A DNA stretch of 64,000 nt from DATNPX01 sp036702975 (GTDB lineage: Bacteria > Cyanobacteriota > Vampirovibrionia > Obscuribacterales > Obscuribacteraceae), in the NCBI GenBank assembly GCA_036702975.1, contig DATNPX010000042.1, forward strand, positions 62,001 to 126,000, read 5' to 3'. A program made the position numbers and the translations under genes. Each line of letters starts with the position of its first letter. Positions within the stretch are counted from its first letter, which is position 1. Positions 1 through 8,944 of this stretch are shown piece after piece. The notes under the pieces were generated by a model. It was not told the origin of the DNA, made no database searches, and saw only the letters and a list, made by a program, of their open reading frames with translations.

Positions 1-513
1 GTTTTCCCTGCTTTCCACAAGAGCCAGGTGAGCTTTCCACCATAGCTGGCTCTAAGTTTGCCGCTGCGCTTCCCAGAGCGAGAATCAATCATCAACTTGA
101 CCTTCGACGTGGTTCTATTTAGGCTGCTTGTGCCGGTCTAACAACTGAACCATTCGTTCGCATTCCAGGAATGGCTCCAACAGCCAGTCAAGACAAATAA
201 AAACTTCACATTGCTACACTATACAGCGGGCGGCTGCAAGTTTTGAACAAGTAGAGATTGTTTACGAATGCCTACAAAGCTGTGAACAGGCGAGAAACCC
301 GTTTTGACGTAGAGCTAAACAATAACGGCTTTTTTGGCACTTGCCTTACCAGAAACAATGTAGTAAAAAAGACAACACAGGAATTAAGTGACATTTTCCT
401 GTTAAATTCAAAAATCCGACGGCATTCGGATAAAAACAATGCCGAGCTTGTTAAGGACACAAAGGATGCACAGCTTCCCATTAATTCCCGATTGCTCAGC
501 TGGAGGAACGCTG
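1..513. other. No convincing gene; one hairpin
   Basis: I see no supportable gene here. An open frame at 258-533 starts with TTG, has no ribosome binding site and resembles no family. A hairpin with 8-bp arms (AGAGCCAG at 20-27, CTGGCTCT at 46-53) and an 18-base loop is visible. It has no T-run, so it does not look like a terminator. The upstream neighbour lies outside the window. Confidence 0.4.
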
Positions 514-705
514 GTGACACAACAGCAAAATAACTCTATTCATATCCATACCCCCCGTGATTTTTCGATGAAACAGCTTAGTGGCATCTACACTATCGAG
601 AGTAATGGCTACATCTGGTTCGAATTCGATGACAAAATCGAAGCAACCGAGATGTTGACCGAACTCAATAAAAGAGTTGAAAGTCGCACAGGTTTTACAA
701 ACTAA
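514..705 (+). CDS. Small hypothetical protein
   Basis: A 63-residue protein that I do not recognise. The GTG at 514 is preferred because GGAGG (502-506) lies seven bases upstream; an in-frame ATG at 439 would add 25 residues but has no such site. The product has no signal peptide or membrane segment. It has a compact acidic C-terminal half (residues about 25-55, FEFDDKIEATEMLTELNKRV) that looks like a small alpha/beta fold. It sits 73 bases upstream of an XRE-type regulator in the same direction and may be co-transcribed with it. Function is unknown; coding status rests on the binding site and protein-like composition. Confidence 0.45.
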   Translation: MTQQQNNSIHIHTPRDFSMKQLSGIYTIESNGYIWFEFDDKIEATEMLTELNKRVESRTGFTN

Positions 706-778
706 AGTTTCCATTTCACGCAAACTTCCTGATGTAGCTGATACCATGGCCTGGGAACCACCCAGATCATGGTGAGAT

Positions 779-1045
779 ATGCTGAAGAAACAGGAACCCG
801 AGCTGTTGCGCGCTGTGGGAAATACGATAGCTAATCGCAGACAATTTCTGGCGCTCACGCAGCAGCAATTGGCTCAGGCAGTTGGAATTCACCGCACGTA
901 CCTCAGCGACATAGAACAAGGAAAGCGAAATATTTCGATTGGCACGTTGCACGAAATCGCGATTAGACTGGAAACGAGCTCTGCCGCCATACTCAGGCAA
1001 GCTGATAAAGAGCTTGCAGTGCAGAAAACGAATTCTTTCAGCTAA
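779..1045 (+). CDS. XRE-family helix-turn-helix protein
   Basis: An 88-residue DNA-binding protein that is almost all one lambda-repressor-like (Cro/C1, XRE) helix-turn-helix domain. Residues about 12-65 carry the signature: RRQFLALTQQQLAQAVGI, then a turn, then HRTYLSDIEQGKRNIS, followed by the fourth helix. There is no sensor domain, which is usual for small XRE proteins of restriction, toxin-antitoxin or phage-like control systems. No partner gene of those kinds is next to it; the neighbours are a small unknown ORF and another HTH protein. A weak GGTGAG lies just ahead of the ATG. Family assignment is firm; the target is unknown. Confidence 0.85.
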   Translation: MLKKQEPELLRAVGNTIANRRQFLALTQQQLAQAVGIHRTYLSDIEQGKRNISIGTLHEIAIRLETSSAAILRQADKELAVQKTNSFS

Positions 1046-1078
1046 ATGAATTTAAGTCGTCAAAATTAGAACGCCAGG

Positions 1079-1933
1079 TTGCACGCCCCTCCAATGTATG
1101 ATATAGTCGACACGGCCAATTTCATTCACGCCAAAACAGTGGGAAAGCGATTAACCATTGGAAGGAGCACCGCAAGACAGCAACTTGCGGTGCTTCTCGT
1201 TGATAACCGTGTGAAACAGGTAATCGCGAATGCCCGTCAGAACATCAACAGAAATCACTTCACATTGGGAAATCCAGGATCTGGGAATAAGAGGATTAGC
1301 GCCGTAGCCTTAGACCACATGTTATCAGCGCAGTTCTACCTAACAAACAGAAAATTATACCTTTCGAGGTTCTATGATCCGTCGGCAGCTGACAAAGAAC
1401 CTGACACATATAGTGAGTTCACAACACTCGAGGAGTGGAATATGCTCTACGGCATAGCGACCGTTGTAAGAATGAGAAGAGAAGAACTCAAACTTCCGCT
1501 CTGGTACGTGGCGAAGCGCTCAGGAATACCGGTCAGCGCTCTGGAAAAAATTGAAGGCGGTCGAATCGACCCCGACATCTTAGTATTTGCTCAATTGGCG
1601 AGAACACTGAAAAGCAGCTGTGATGATATTCTCGACACCGCAACTATGCTACAGCACATGTCGAGCATGAGCGAACAACGCCTCAGAAGCCGCTTACGTA
1701 TGCGAGTGCAGATGGAGCGAATGAAGCAGCAAAACGAAAGGCTGATAAAACAGCTCAACAGTTTGCATCGACAAAATCCAGTCGGTCACACGATTCAGCA
1801 TGACGAGTTCAGGGAACGCCTTGAGTGCCACGCAAAACGCATTGAGGTTGTAAAGGCACAGCAGGATCAACGGGAGCTGTTTTTGCTCCGATCGCTGCGA
1901 AATGTCGCGGCACTGAGGAATATTAAGCCCTGA
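1079..1933 (+). CDS. HTH-containing protein with C-terminal coiled coil
   Basis: A 284-residue protein. The N-terminal 115 residues are not recognised. Residues about 125-180 form an XRE-like helix-turn-helix (RREELKLPLWYVAKRSGI ... SALEKIEGGRIDP). Residues about 190-270 are charged, rich in Arg/Gln/Glu and predicted helical, consistent with a coiled coil for oligomerisation. The TTG at 1079 is the longest start; an in-frame ATG at 1094 is an equally good choice, and neither has a clear ribosome binding site. It follows the small XRE protein by 33 bases in the same direction, so the two may form a regulatory pair. Function beyond DNA binding is inference. Confidence 0.7.
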   Translation: MHAPPMYDIVDTANFIHAKTVGKRLTIGRSTARQQLAVLLVDNRVKQVIANARQNINRNHFTLGNPGSGNKRISAVALDHMLSAQFYLTNRKLYLSRFYDPSAADKEPDTYSEFTTLEEWNMLYGIATVVRMRREELKLPLWYVAKRSGIPVSALEKIEGGRIDPDILVFAQLARTLKSSCDDILDTATMLQHMSSMSEQRLRSRLRMRVQMERMKQQNERLIKQLNSLHRQNPVGHTIQHDEFRERLECHAKRIEVVKAQQDQRELFLLRSLRNVAALRNIKP

Positions 1934-2036
1934 TTTCGGGTCAGTGATGGCCCCGCCATTGATGAATCTGTTATTCTTTTGCTACTAAGTGCCGCGGCTG
2001 TGTATTAATCACAGTCGCCATTGTCGGTAATGACTC

Positions 2037-3902
2037 GTGACTGCAGCAGAATCAGACCCCAAATTCGAAGTTTTATTAGATCACATAAAACGTGTACGTG
2101 GATTCGATTTCAGCGGATACAAACGCACCACCCTGACCAGGCGCATTCGAAAACGAATGGACATGGTGCACATATCAGAGTTCGTCGATTACATTGACTA
2201 CCTGGAAGTGCATCCGGACGAATTCATTCATCTCTTCAACACCATTCTCATTAACGTCACCAGCTTCTTCCGCGACGAGCAGGCATGGCGATACATGTCC
2301 GAAAAAGTGATACCAGATATAGTGCAGCAAGCCGGCTCAGAGTCCATTCGCATCTGGGACGTCGGCTGCGCTTCTGGGGAGGAGGCGTATTCAATCGCAA
2401 TGGCATTTTGCGAATACATCGGCATGGATACGTTCCAGGATAGAGTCAAAATCTACGCCACCGATGTAGATGAAGAAGCCCTGGCTGAAGCACGTTTAGC
2501 CACCTACACAGAACAGGCAATGGAAAATGTGTCAGAAGAATTACGCAGTAAATATTTTAACCGCACCGGCAATCGATATTCTTTCAAGACTGAAGTTAGA
2601 AGGTGCGTAATTTTTGGCAGACACGATCTTGTGCAAGACGCCCCAATATCGCATTTAGATCTGCTCGTGTGCAGAAATACACTAATGTATTTGAATGCGG
2701 ATACCCAGGCAAAAATACTTTCACGGTTTCACTACGCACTTGACGAAGATGCCTACCTATTTCTTGGCAAGGCAGAAACATTACTGTCCCATACGGGCAT
2801 CTTTCAGCCAATCGACATAAAAAATCGTATATTTAGGAAGGTAGCCAGAAAAACCGACAAGATACGCACCATGGTAGTTCGCAACGCCGAACTGGACTTG
2901 AACCACGAAACGAACGTGAAAGAGTACATACGAAAACTGTCATTCGACGCAACTGTTGTTCCGCAGATTGTGATTGACGCGGAAGGAAAACTAATACTTG
3001 CAAATCTCGCTGCACGTACTGTTTTCGGATTGAAAGAAGAGGACGTAGGTCGTCCGATCCAGAACCTTGAAATTTCTTACCGCCCAATTGAGCTGCGCTC
3101 GCTCATAGAAAAAGCCGTCCTCGAAAATCAGTCGCTGCGGGTACAGAAAGTAGAACGACAAATACCAGGACAGGCGCAGTATTTCGATGTCGAGGTTTGT
3201 CCATTAATCAGTGACGATAAGTACCTGGGCGTCAGCGTTACGTTTACGGACGTAACAGCTTTCCATCAAATACACGACGATCTGATGAGAGCCAACCAGG
3301 AGTATGAAACCTCAAATGAAGAACTGTCTTCAGCTCACGAGGAACTCGAAACGACGAACGAAGAACTGCAATCAACGAATGAAGAACTCGAAACTACTAA
3401 CGAAGAGATGCAGTCTACCAATGAAGAACTAGAGACAATGAACGAGGAACTTCAATCTACCAATGAAGAACTCGAATCAACCGCAAACGAGCTTCGTCAA
3501 TCAAGTTTTAGCCTCAACAGGGCAAATAGTTTTCTAAACTCGATTCTGGCCAGTCTGCGCTCTGCAATCATAGTTCTCGATGAGGATCTTAAAATTCTAG
3601 TCTGGAATGATCGAGCAGAGGATCTGTGGGGACTGCGGAGCCACGAAGTGCTTGGTCAAACACTGCTTGCTATAGACATCGGCCTGCCAGTCGAAAAACT
3701 GAAAGATCCAGTTCGTAAATTTTTGAAGCAGAATGCGCACTATGATGAGCTGTTATTGGAAGGCGTAAATCGCCGAGGCAAGCCAATTGTATGCAAGATT
3801 CGAATCAGCCCCCTCGTGAATTCAGGCGAGACCGCCACTGATAGGGGCGTCGTTATCAGTATCGACGAAGTTCAATCAGACATTGATGCTCATCTGCAAT
3901 AA
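2037..3902 (+). CDS. cheR: CheR methyltransferase-PAS fusion protein
   Basis: A 621-residue cytoplasmic protein. Residues about 10-65 are the CheR N-terminal helical domain. Residues 75-270 are the SAM-dependent methyltransferase, with the SAM-binding DVGCASGEEAYS at 108-119 and the LVCRNTLMYLN strand at 210-220. Residues about 300-410 and 495-612 look like PAS sensor domains. Between them (about 420-488) lies a strict seven-residue repeat alternating ELETTNE and ELQSTNE, a signalling-helix-like coiled coil known from CheB/CheR/PAS fusion proteins. No kinase domain is present. The start is GTG. A CheB gene follows in the same direction, so the two probably act as an opposing methylation/demethylation pair. 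With no chemoreceptor nearby the substrate is unknown. Confidence 0.9.
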   Translation: MTAAESDPKFEVLLDHIKRVRGFDFSGYKRTTLTRRIRKRMDMVHISEFVDYIDYLEVHPDEFIHLFNTILINVTSFFRDEQAWRYMSEKVIPDIVQQAGSESIRIWDVGCASGEEAYSIAMAFCEYIGMDTFQDRVKIYATDVDEEALAEARLATYTEQAMENVSEELRSKYFNRTGNRYSFKTEVRRCVIFGRHDLVQDAPISHLDLLVCRNTLMYLNADTQAKILSRFHYALDEDAYLFLGKAETLLSHTGIFQPIDIKNRIFRKVARKTDKIRTMVVRNAELDLNHETNVKEYIRKLSFDATVVPQIVIDAEGKLILANLAARTVFGLKEEDVGRPIQNLEISYRPIELRSLIEKAVLENQSLRVQKVERQIPGQAQYFDVEVCPLISDDKYLGVSVTFTDVTAFHQIHDDLMRANQEYETSNEELSSAHEELETTNEELQSTNEELETTNEEMQSTNEELETMNEELQSTNEELESTANELRQSSFSLNRANSFLNSILASLRSAIIVLDEDLKILVWNDRAEDLWGLRSHEVLGQTLLAIDIGLPVEKLKDPVRKFLKQNAHYDELLLEGVNRRGKPIVCKIRISPLVNSGETATDRGVVISIDEVQSDIDAHLQ

Positions 3903-4023
3903 CGTTTGTAGTCATCATACTACAGATGCTGAATGAGTTTTCTTACCGCGGCACCACTCAGTGTGCAGTATTGCTCAGTTCACAAATAATGTTGAGGCGA
4001 CTGCACTCTTGTATGATGATCGG

Positions 4024-5040
4024 ATGGACAAGCGCACCATTATCGTGATTGGAGCCTCAGCCGGAGGTATCGAGGCTATCCGTCAATTTTTGCAGTTGCT
4101 CCCTGCAGACCTTGATGCCAGTCTTTTTGTGGTTGTTCACCTGTCACCGCAAACGCCGAGTTATTTAGCGCGAGTATTACAAAGAAACTCACTGATCAGA
4201 GTTGTTTGCCCAGGCGATGGTGATGTTCCAGAAAAATCGACGGTCTACGTTGCTCCAGCCAATCGTCATTTGCTGCTAAAGCCTGGTGTCATCCGGCTGG
4301 GCAGCGGTCCCCGAGAAAATCGAAGTCGACCTTCAGTAGATGCTCTGTTCAGAACAGCAGCGTTTGCGTATCAAGAGAGAGTGATCGGCATAATTTTCAG
4401 CGGCGCCCTTAACGATGGCACGGCAGGTCTTATGACGATCAAATCATTTGGCGGTGTTGCGATTGTGCAAGACCCTGAAGAAGCATCGTTCAGCGGCATG
4501 CCGAAAAGTGCGCTCGAATTCGTTCAGGTTGACTACGTCCTGCCGATTGTCGGAATTGCAAAAAAGGTGATTGAGTTGACGAAAGATCATGAAAAAGATC
4601 AATCCGACCCTGGCAGTGAACAACATCGAAAAGAGGCGAAAAACACTCAGATTTATCAAACAGGCAACGATGGGCTGCGCAGCGGCATGGACGGAGAGCA
4701 AGTGCCTCTGACATGCCCGGAATGCGGCGGCTCTTTATGGCAGACTGAGACAAACAGGTTCAAGGAGTTCAAGTGTCACGTGGGACACAGCTTTACGGCG
4801 GAAACTCTACTGCAGGAACAAGCTGATGCCATTGATGCTCAATTCTGGAAAAATCTTCGCCAGTTAGAAGAAAACGTTTGGCTGCGCCGTAAATTGGCAG
4901 ACTGGGCTCGCACTGACAACAGGGTTCCAGACGCACAGAATCAGGAAAAACTGGCACATGTGGCTGAATTACAAGCGGAAAGCATTCGACAAGCCCTACT
5001 TTCGGATGTAAACCGACTTGATGAGCCCAGCACTGATTGA
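4024..5040 (+). CDS. cheB: CheB-type methylesterase with C-terminal Cys/His module
   Basis: Protein-glutamate methylesterase domain without an N-terminal receiver. The ATG at 4024 is preferred because the family begins just before IIVIGASAGG; a GTG at 3961 would add 21 residues. The triad regions are visible: catalytic Ser in GASAGG (residue 12), His in VVHLSPQTP and Asp in SGALNDGTAG. After a charged linker the C-terminal third carries CPECGG ... KCHVGH, a Cys2-Cys-His arrangement that looks like a zinc ribbon, then a helical tail. The same tail is known in CheB proteins of other bacteria. Lack of a receiver means activity is not set by phosphorylation of this chain. It pairs with the upstream CheR-PAS gene. 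Confidence 0.88.
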   Translation: MDKRTIIVIGASAGGIEAIRQFLQLLPADLDASLFVVVHLSPQTPSYLARVLQRNSLIRVVCPGDGDVPEKSTVYVAPANRHLLLKPGVIRLGSGPRENRSRPSVDALFRTAAFAYQERVIGIIFSGALNDGTAGLMTIKSFGGVAIVQDPEEASFSGMPKSALEFVQVDYVLPIVGIAKKVIELTKDHEKDQSDPGSEQHRKEAKNTQIYQTGNDGLRSGMDGEQVPLTCPECGGSLWQTETNRFKEFKCHVGHSFTAETLLQEQADAIDAQFWKNLRQLEENVWLRRKLADWARTDNRVPDAQNQEKLAHVAELQAESIRQALLSDVNRLDEPSTD

Positions 5041-5049
5041 GGCAAGGAA

Positions 5050-6630
5050 TTAGTGCACTGTTTTTTCACGGAGGCAGTCTGATTCTGAAACTTGATCCAG
5101 CGAAAGCCGCTTACTCTCGTCAAGCGCTGTGCAGCTAGAAACCAGCTCATCCATCGATGCCGAAACATTCACGTTTAATTGCCTCGGATGAGAAATCGAA
5201 ATAGCCTCAGGCTCTTGACCCGTCAGCAAGAACGCCAGCGTCGCACCGAAGGAATAAATGTCGCTCGCGGTGGTCGACTTGCCCCTGAACTGCTCTGGCG
5301 CCATGTACAAGTGCTTCCCAACGACCGAGCCAGTGATGTTTATTTCAATTTGCTGGGCGACAGAAAAATCAATCAGGCAAATTCTGTTTTCATCAGACAA
5401 CATCAAATTGTCGGGAGTAAAATCTCTGTGAACAACTGGCGGGTGCTGCCCGTGAAGATAATGCAGAATTTCGCACATCTGCCTGGCGTACGCGATTACA
5501 TCTTTTTCTGACAGCGCTCCAGAATCATCGACAAGTCGCTTGAGCGTCTTCCCTGTGATCCGCTCCAGAACAAGGTAGGCTCGATGGTCCTCAACAAAAA
5601 CATCGTACAGTTTGACAATTTGGGGATGATCTATTCGGCTCAGCATCTGCGCTTCCGCCTGGAATTTTTCTGCCACTGACTTGCGCACACGAGCATCGGG
5701 AAAGACAGGCATAACAAACTCTTTTAACGCAACTGTTTCGACAATATTCAGGGTCTTATTGGTACGCGTGGCGAGGTAGACGATGCCCTGACCGCCGGTG
5801 CCAAGCTTGCGAGTAATCGTATACTCGCCATTTTGGAGCACCATACCTGGTGTCAAAGGGGTGAGCTTTTCACGTTTCGAAGGCGCGGCAAGTTCATTGA
5901 GCCACAACTCTGTAAATCCTTCTGTGCTTTTGGCAGCCTTGAAGACAGAAAAAATCTCGTCTGCACTGGAATTGCCAAAAGCTGTTTCAGGAGCTGCTAG
6001 CTTAAGCGCCTGCAAGAACGTTTCTCGTTCCGAGGGAACTAACAAGTCACCATATCTGATACTGGCGTTATAGCCGATACCGGCGCCGTCGATTTTTATC
6101 CTATAGTCAGCAACCGACTTCGTGCCCTCGGGTCTGACCACTGAAATTGAGCGAATCTGTTCCCACGGAATAGACTGAGTAACCCAGAACAAACGTTTTT
6201 CGGATTTCTGCAGTTGACTGAAAATCAGTCCAGATTGCGTGAGACCGATGTGACTTGGCATTTCCGCACGCGAAAATGACAGGCTTGCAACGTACAACCC
6301 AGCCGCACCGTAGACCCACACTGATAATTTACCAATAAGATCGATGAAACTGACGACAGTTGCGTTCGTGGAGGTTTGCAACAATGGCTTCAAAGGAACG
6401 AGAAAAAGATGTCCTAAAAAATAAACAAGCGGATCCAGAAAATTAAAATAGCCGAGAAAACCAATCATGAAAACAAAGCCACAGATCAGATATGGCAATT
6501 TTTCAGCAAAAGGTTGCCAAATGCGCTCGAACTCTGCGTTTGGGCAATAGCGAATAGCAAATTCATCGGGAATTGAAACGAATCGCTCGCGCGTCGACAT
6601 CTGAAAGTGAGTAAGGTTAAATGTCGTCAT
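5050..6630 (-). CDS. Membrane Ser/Thr protein kinase (DFS variant)
   Basis: A 526-residue Hanks-type kinase with the catalytic domain at the C terminus. Hydrophobic segments at about 46-80 and 92-117 anchor the N-terminal half; residues 125-215 form a soluble PH-like region. The kinase spans about 268-515: glycine loop GTGGQG at 277-282, ATP-binding Lys in ALKE (303), catalytic loop HRDFTPDN (401-408), APEQ at 444-447. The magnesium-binding DFG is DFS (421-423), with the essential Asp kept, so activity is plausible. Its start overlaps the stop of the upstream kinase by 4 bases (ATGA), implying translational coupling. The two proteins share architecture and probably arose by duplication. Targets are unknown. 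Confidence 0.9.
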   Translation of the reverse strand: MTTFNLTHFQMSTRERFVSIPDEFAIRYCPNAEFERIWQPFAEKLPYLICGFVFMIGFLGYFNFLDPLVYFLGHLFLVPLKPLLQTSTNATVVSFIDLIGKLSVWVYGAAGLYVASLSFSRAEMPSHIGLTQSGLIFSQLQKSEKRLFWVTQSIPWEQIRSISVVRPEGTKSVADYRIKIDGAGIGYNASIRYGDLLVPSERETFLQALKLAAPETAFGNSSADEIFSVFKAAKSTEGFTELWLNELAAPSKREKLTPLTPGMVLQNGEYTITRKLGTGGQGIVYLATRTNKTLNIVETVALKEFVMPVFPDARVRKSVAEKFQAEAQMLSRIDHPQIVKLYDVFVEDHRAYLVLERITGKTLKRLVDDSGALSEKDVIAYARQMCEILHYLHGQHPPVVHRDFTPDNLMLSDENRICLIDFSVAQQIEINITGSVVGKHLYMAPEQFRGKSTTASDIYSFGATLAFLLTGQEPEAISISHPRQLNVNVSASMDELVSSCTALDESKRLSLDQVSESDCLREKTVH

Positions 6631-8015
6631 GCCGCAACCTTTTCCAGCAATCTCAAAGTGTGGGCGACGACATCGGCCGAAGCTGGTCTCTCACTCGCCT
6701 CGAGAGCAGTACACTGCTCGACCAACGCATTCAAGCTGGCATTGATTTGAGGAAGAGCAAGGATCGGTTTCGATACGGTGAGAGCCTCCGGATCTTTGCC
6801 TGTCAAAAGGTAGTTCAACGTACAGCCCAAGCCATAAAGATCGCTTTTCGTCGTCGCTTTGCCACGCAGTTGTTCTGCCGACATGTAAGCCTGCTTTCCG
6901 ATCATGGTACCAGTTGCGGTGCCAAGAAACAGATTAGAGGCTCCGAAGTCGATGAGGTGTATAACTCCGTCTTCATCTACAATCAAATTATCCGGAGAGA
7001 TATCTCGATGAATGATGGGTGTCGGCTGGTTGTGCAAGTAAGAAATCAATTCGGCTATTTGCCGTCCCCAGGATATAGCCTTCGACTCGGGCAAAGCACC
7101 ATTCTGACGAACGTATTTGCGCAAATCTTGCCCCTGAATATATTCAAGCACCAGATAGTGGCGTCCTTTGTCTACAAAGTTGTCCAAGACATGGGCGATC
7201 TGCTCATGATTCAACTTAGCTAATAAATTTGCTTCCCGATCGAAGAGACGAATCGCTTCCGCTCGAAGCCCGGCTTCGGCATCTTCTGGAATTACGGCTT
7301 CCTTCAAGACAAATTGTTTGTTTGCCGGGTCACGCACCAGATAAATCGCTGAAAATCCTCCGAAGGCCAACTGACGCTCCACGACGAATCGACCGCCTGC
7401 GATCTCGGTTTCAGGCTCCAGCGGAATAAAGTTAGTAGCACCAAAGCGACGCGTCAATTCCTCTTCCCACATCTCGGTATAACCATGCCTGGCACTATCG
7501 CCACCGAGCAAATGCATCTCAGATTTTGCCGTTTCAAGTTGGGGAAATTTTGCAACACCGCCTGACCAGACATCAAGTGCTACAAGCAACTGCTGCGCTT
7601 CGGATGCGGTTAATTTAGCCAGAGCAATGCGAGCAGGAAAGCCGCCCTCGAAAAAAAGAGTCAGCACGTTCTTTTCGTAATCGATTCTGTGAATTTTCGA
7701 CCAATCATGGTGCGACCGGAAAGCTAAGGCAGGGCAGAGCCAGACAGGCAAAGATATACCCTGCCGATTTATGAAGATGGTTCGGTCCGAAAACAAAAAA
7801 GCAGCAAGAGCCATGAATACAAGGAGCAAAACCTGAACAAAGATTAGAACCGCCGTGGGCGCAGCTTGAATTGAACCGTGAGATACTGCCATCACGATAA
7901 CGATCCAGGACCAGACGGCAAAAACGATAGCGATAGGAAGGCTGGCTGTCAGAGCGATGCACGAGACTCTAACAGGCAAACTTTTATAATTCAGAGTTAC
8001 TTCGGCTTCAGCCAC
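6627..8015 (-). CDS. Membrane Ser/Thr protein kinase
   Basis: A 462-residue kinase and first gene of a two-kinase operon. Two membrane segments at about 17-44 and 52-76 are followed by a soluble region (78-200) and a C-terminal Hanks kinase domain (about 208-460). Visible motifs are a glycine loop (LAFGGFSAIY, 217-226), catalytic Lys in VLKEA (238), HRDISPDN (336-343), a canonical DFG (356-358) and SAEQ in place of APEQ (379-382). The kinase is at the C terminus, the reverse of PknB-type proteins, so the sensor must be the N-terminal membrane part. It overlaps the next kinase by 4 bases. I see no PASTA, TPR or WD40 extension. Confidence 0.9.
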   Translation of the reverse strand: MAEAEVTLNYKSLPVRVSCIALTASLPIAIVFAVWSWIVIVMAVSHGSIQAAPTAVLIFVQVLLLVFMALAAFLFSDRTIFINRQGISLPVWLCPALAFRSHHDWSKIHRIDYEKNVLTLFFEGGFPARIALAKLTASEAQQLLVALDVWSGGVAKFPQLETAKSEMHLLGGDSARHGYTEMWEEELTRRFGATNFIPLEPETEIAGGRFVVERQLAFGGFSAIYLVRDPANKQFVLKEAVIPEDAEAGLRAEAIRLFDREANLLAKLNHEQIAHVLDNFVDKGRHYLVLEYIQGQDLRKYVRQNGALPESKAISWGRQIAELISYLHNQPTPIIHRDISPDNLIVDEDGVIHLIDFGASNLFLGTATGTMIGKQAYMSAEQLRGKATTKSDLYGLGCTLNYLLTGKDPEALTVSKPILALPQINASLNALVEQCTALEASERPASADVVAHTLRLLEKVAA

Positions 8016-8326
8016 TTTAGTTACCGATTACCATTAGCTATGTGCCACAAATTCATGGTTTTCATGCCTTCCAGCGGTGATCTTGCTCTTCTTCTCAGTC
8101 TGCTTTCTTCATAGAGCCAGGAAGAATATGAAACAGGCCTGGCTCAAGCGCTGACCGGATCCGGCGACTCGCTGAAAGCTCTAAAACACCGCACCGAATT
8201 TCGAGCAGCGGATTAAAAATTCAATGAAACCTTCTCGGCGCAAACTTGAACCTCCGCGTCACAAATTTAAAATATGAAGTCGGAGCGGCTTCAGAAGAAC
8301 GCTCCGACACAAACATTTCGCCACTA
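8016..8326. other. Intergenic region with two hairpins
   Basis: No gene seen. It lies upstream of the kinase operon and downstream of the secreted protein gene, both on the minus strand. GAGCCAGG (8114-8121) can pair with CCTGGCTC (8138-8145), but no T-run follows on either strand. The hairpin at 8279-8308 is listed separately as a terminator. The kinase promoter must be within this stretch; I cannot place it with confidence. Confidence 0.5.
8279..8308 (-). terminator. Probable rho-independent terminator of the 8327-8944 gene
   Basis: Perfect 9-bp arms GTCGGAGCG (8279-8287) and CGCTCCGAC (8300-8308) with a 12-base loop. Read on the minus strand the stem is followed by a T-rich tract (TTCATATTTTAAATTT). 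It is 19 bases past the stop codon of the minus-strand gene. Confidence 0.65.
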
Positions 8327-8944
8327 TCAGTGGTGCGCCTGATTAGCCAACAATGACCCGCGCTGTAGTATCACTGGAGATTGCAGTTTGGCTGACACCG
8401 ACGTTTTAGCACTCATTGCGCTCATACCTGAACCAGAGGGTTGACTGGCATAAACCATGGTCGGCTGAACAACTGAAGCTGGCGCAGCTTTCGGTGCACT
8501 GCCACTGCTCGCTGAAAGCGGTTTCGACCTTCCTTGCGAAGGATTCTGATTCAACATTTTTCCGGCTAGCATGTTGGTAGAAGAGCCGCTGGGCAATCCA
8601 CGATTCATGCGAGCGATATTCCCGGGATTTATCGCACTCTGGAAGCCGGCATCGGGAAGTCCATTATGCATGACGGTAACGCCGGGTACTTGATTTCCCA
8701 TGCCAGGACGAATCATCAAAGGTGGTGGCGCGGGCTGACTCTGTTGAGGCGCTTCGATGATAATCGTTTGCGGCACATTGCCCTGACGACGAAGGTCGTT
8801 GAAGAGGTAACTCTCATCAATTAACTGAACTTCTTTTCGTCCATGGAACATATGCTGATCGATATTCGGATTCCCTGCAAAAGATGGAGTAGAGGGAATC
8901 ATGAGAGCAATTGCTGCTGCAAAAAGTAGACGACTTCCTTTCAT
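8327..8944 (-). CDS. Secreted protein of unknown function
   Basis: A 205-residue protein with a clear signal peptide (basic MKGSR start, hydrophobic core to about residue 18, cleavage near SFAGNP at 23). The mature part is low in hydrophobic residues and rich in Ser, Ala, Pro, Gln and Met, so probably largely disordered. I recognise no domain. It is a single-gene unit with its own terminator downstream. It follows the large TPR gene, which ends in a terminator too. A periplasmic or surface role is inference from the signal peptide. Confidence 0.75.
   Translation of the reverse strand: MKGSRLLFAAAIALMIPSTPSFAGNPNIDQHMFHGRKEVQLIDESYLFNDLRRQGNVPQTIIIEAPQQSQPAPPPLMIRPGMGNQVPGVTVMHNGLPDAGFQSAINPGNIARMNRGLPSGSSTNMLAGKMLNQNPSQGRSKPLSASSGSAPKAAPASVVQPTMVYASQPSGSGMSAMSAKTSVSAKLQSPVILQRGSLLANQAHH

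Noticed and set aside
258..533. 91-residue open frame near the left end
   Set aside because: TTG start without binding site, no recognisable sequence, and overlap with the better-supported 514-705 frame.
496..858. Long minus-strand frame over the small ORF and XRE gene start
   Set aside because: Antisense shadow of 514-705 and 779-1045; no binding site or family resemblance.
6621..7223. 200-residue plus-strand frame inside the kinase gene
   Set aside because: It is the complement of well-supported kinase codons; no start signal.
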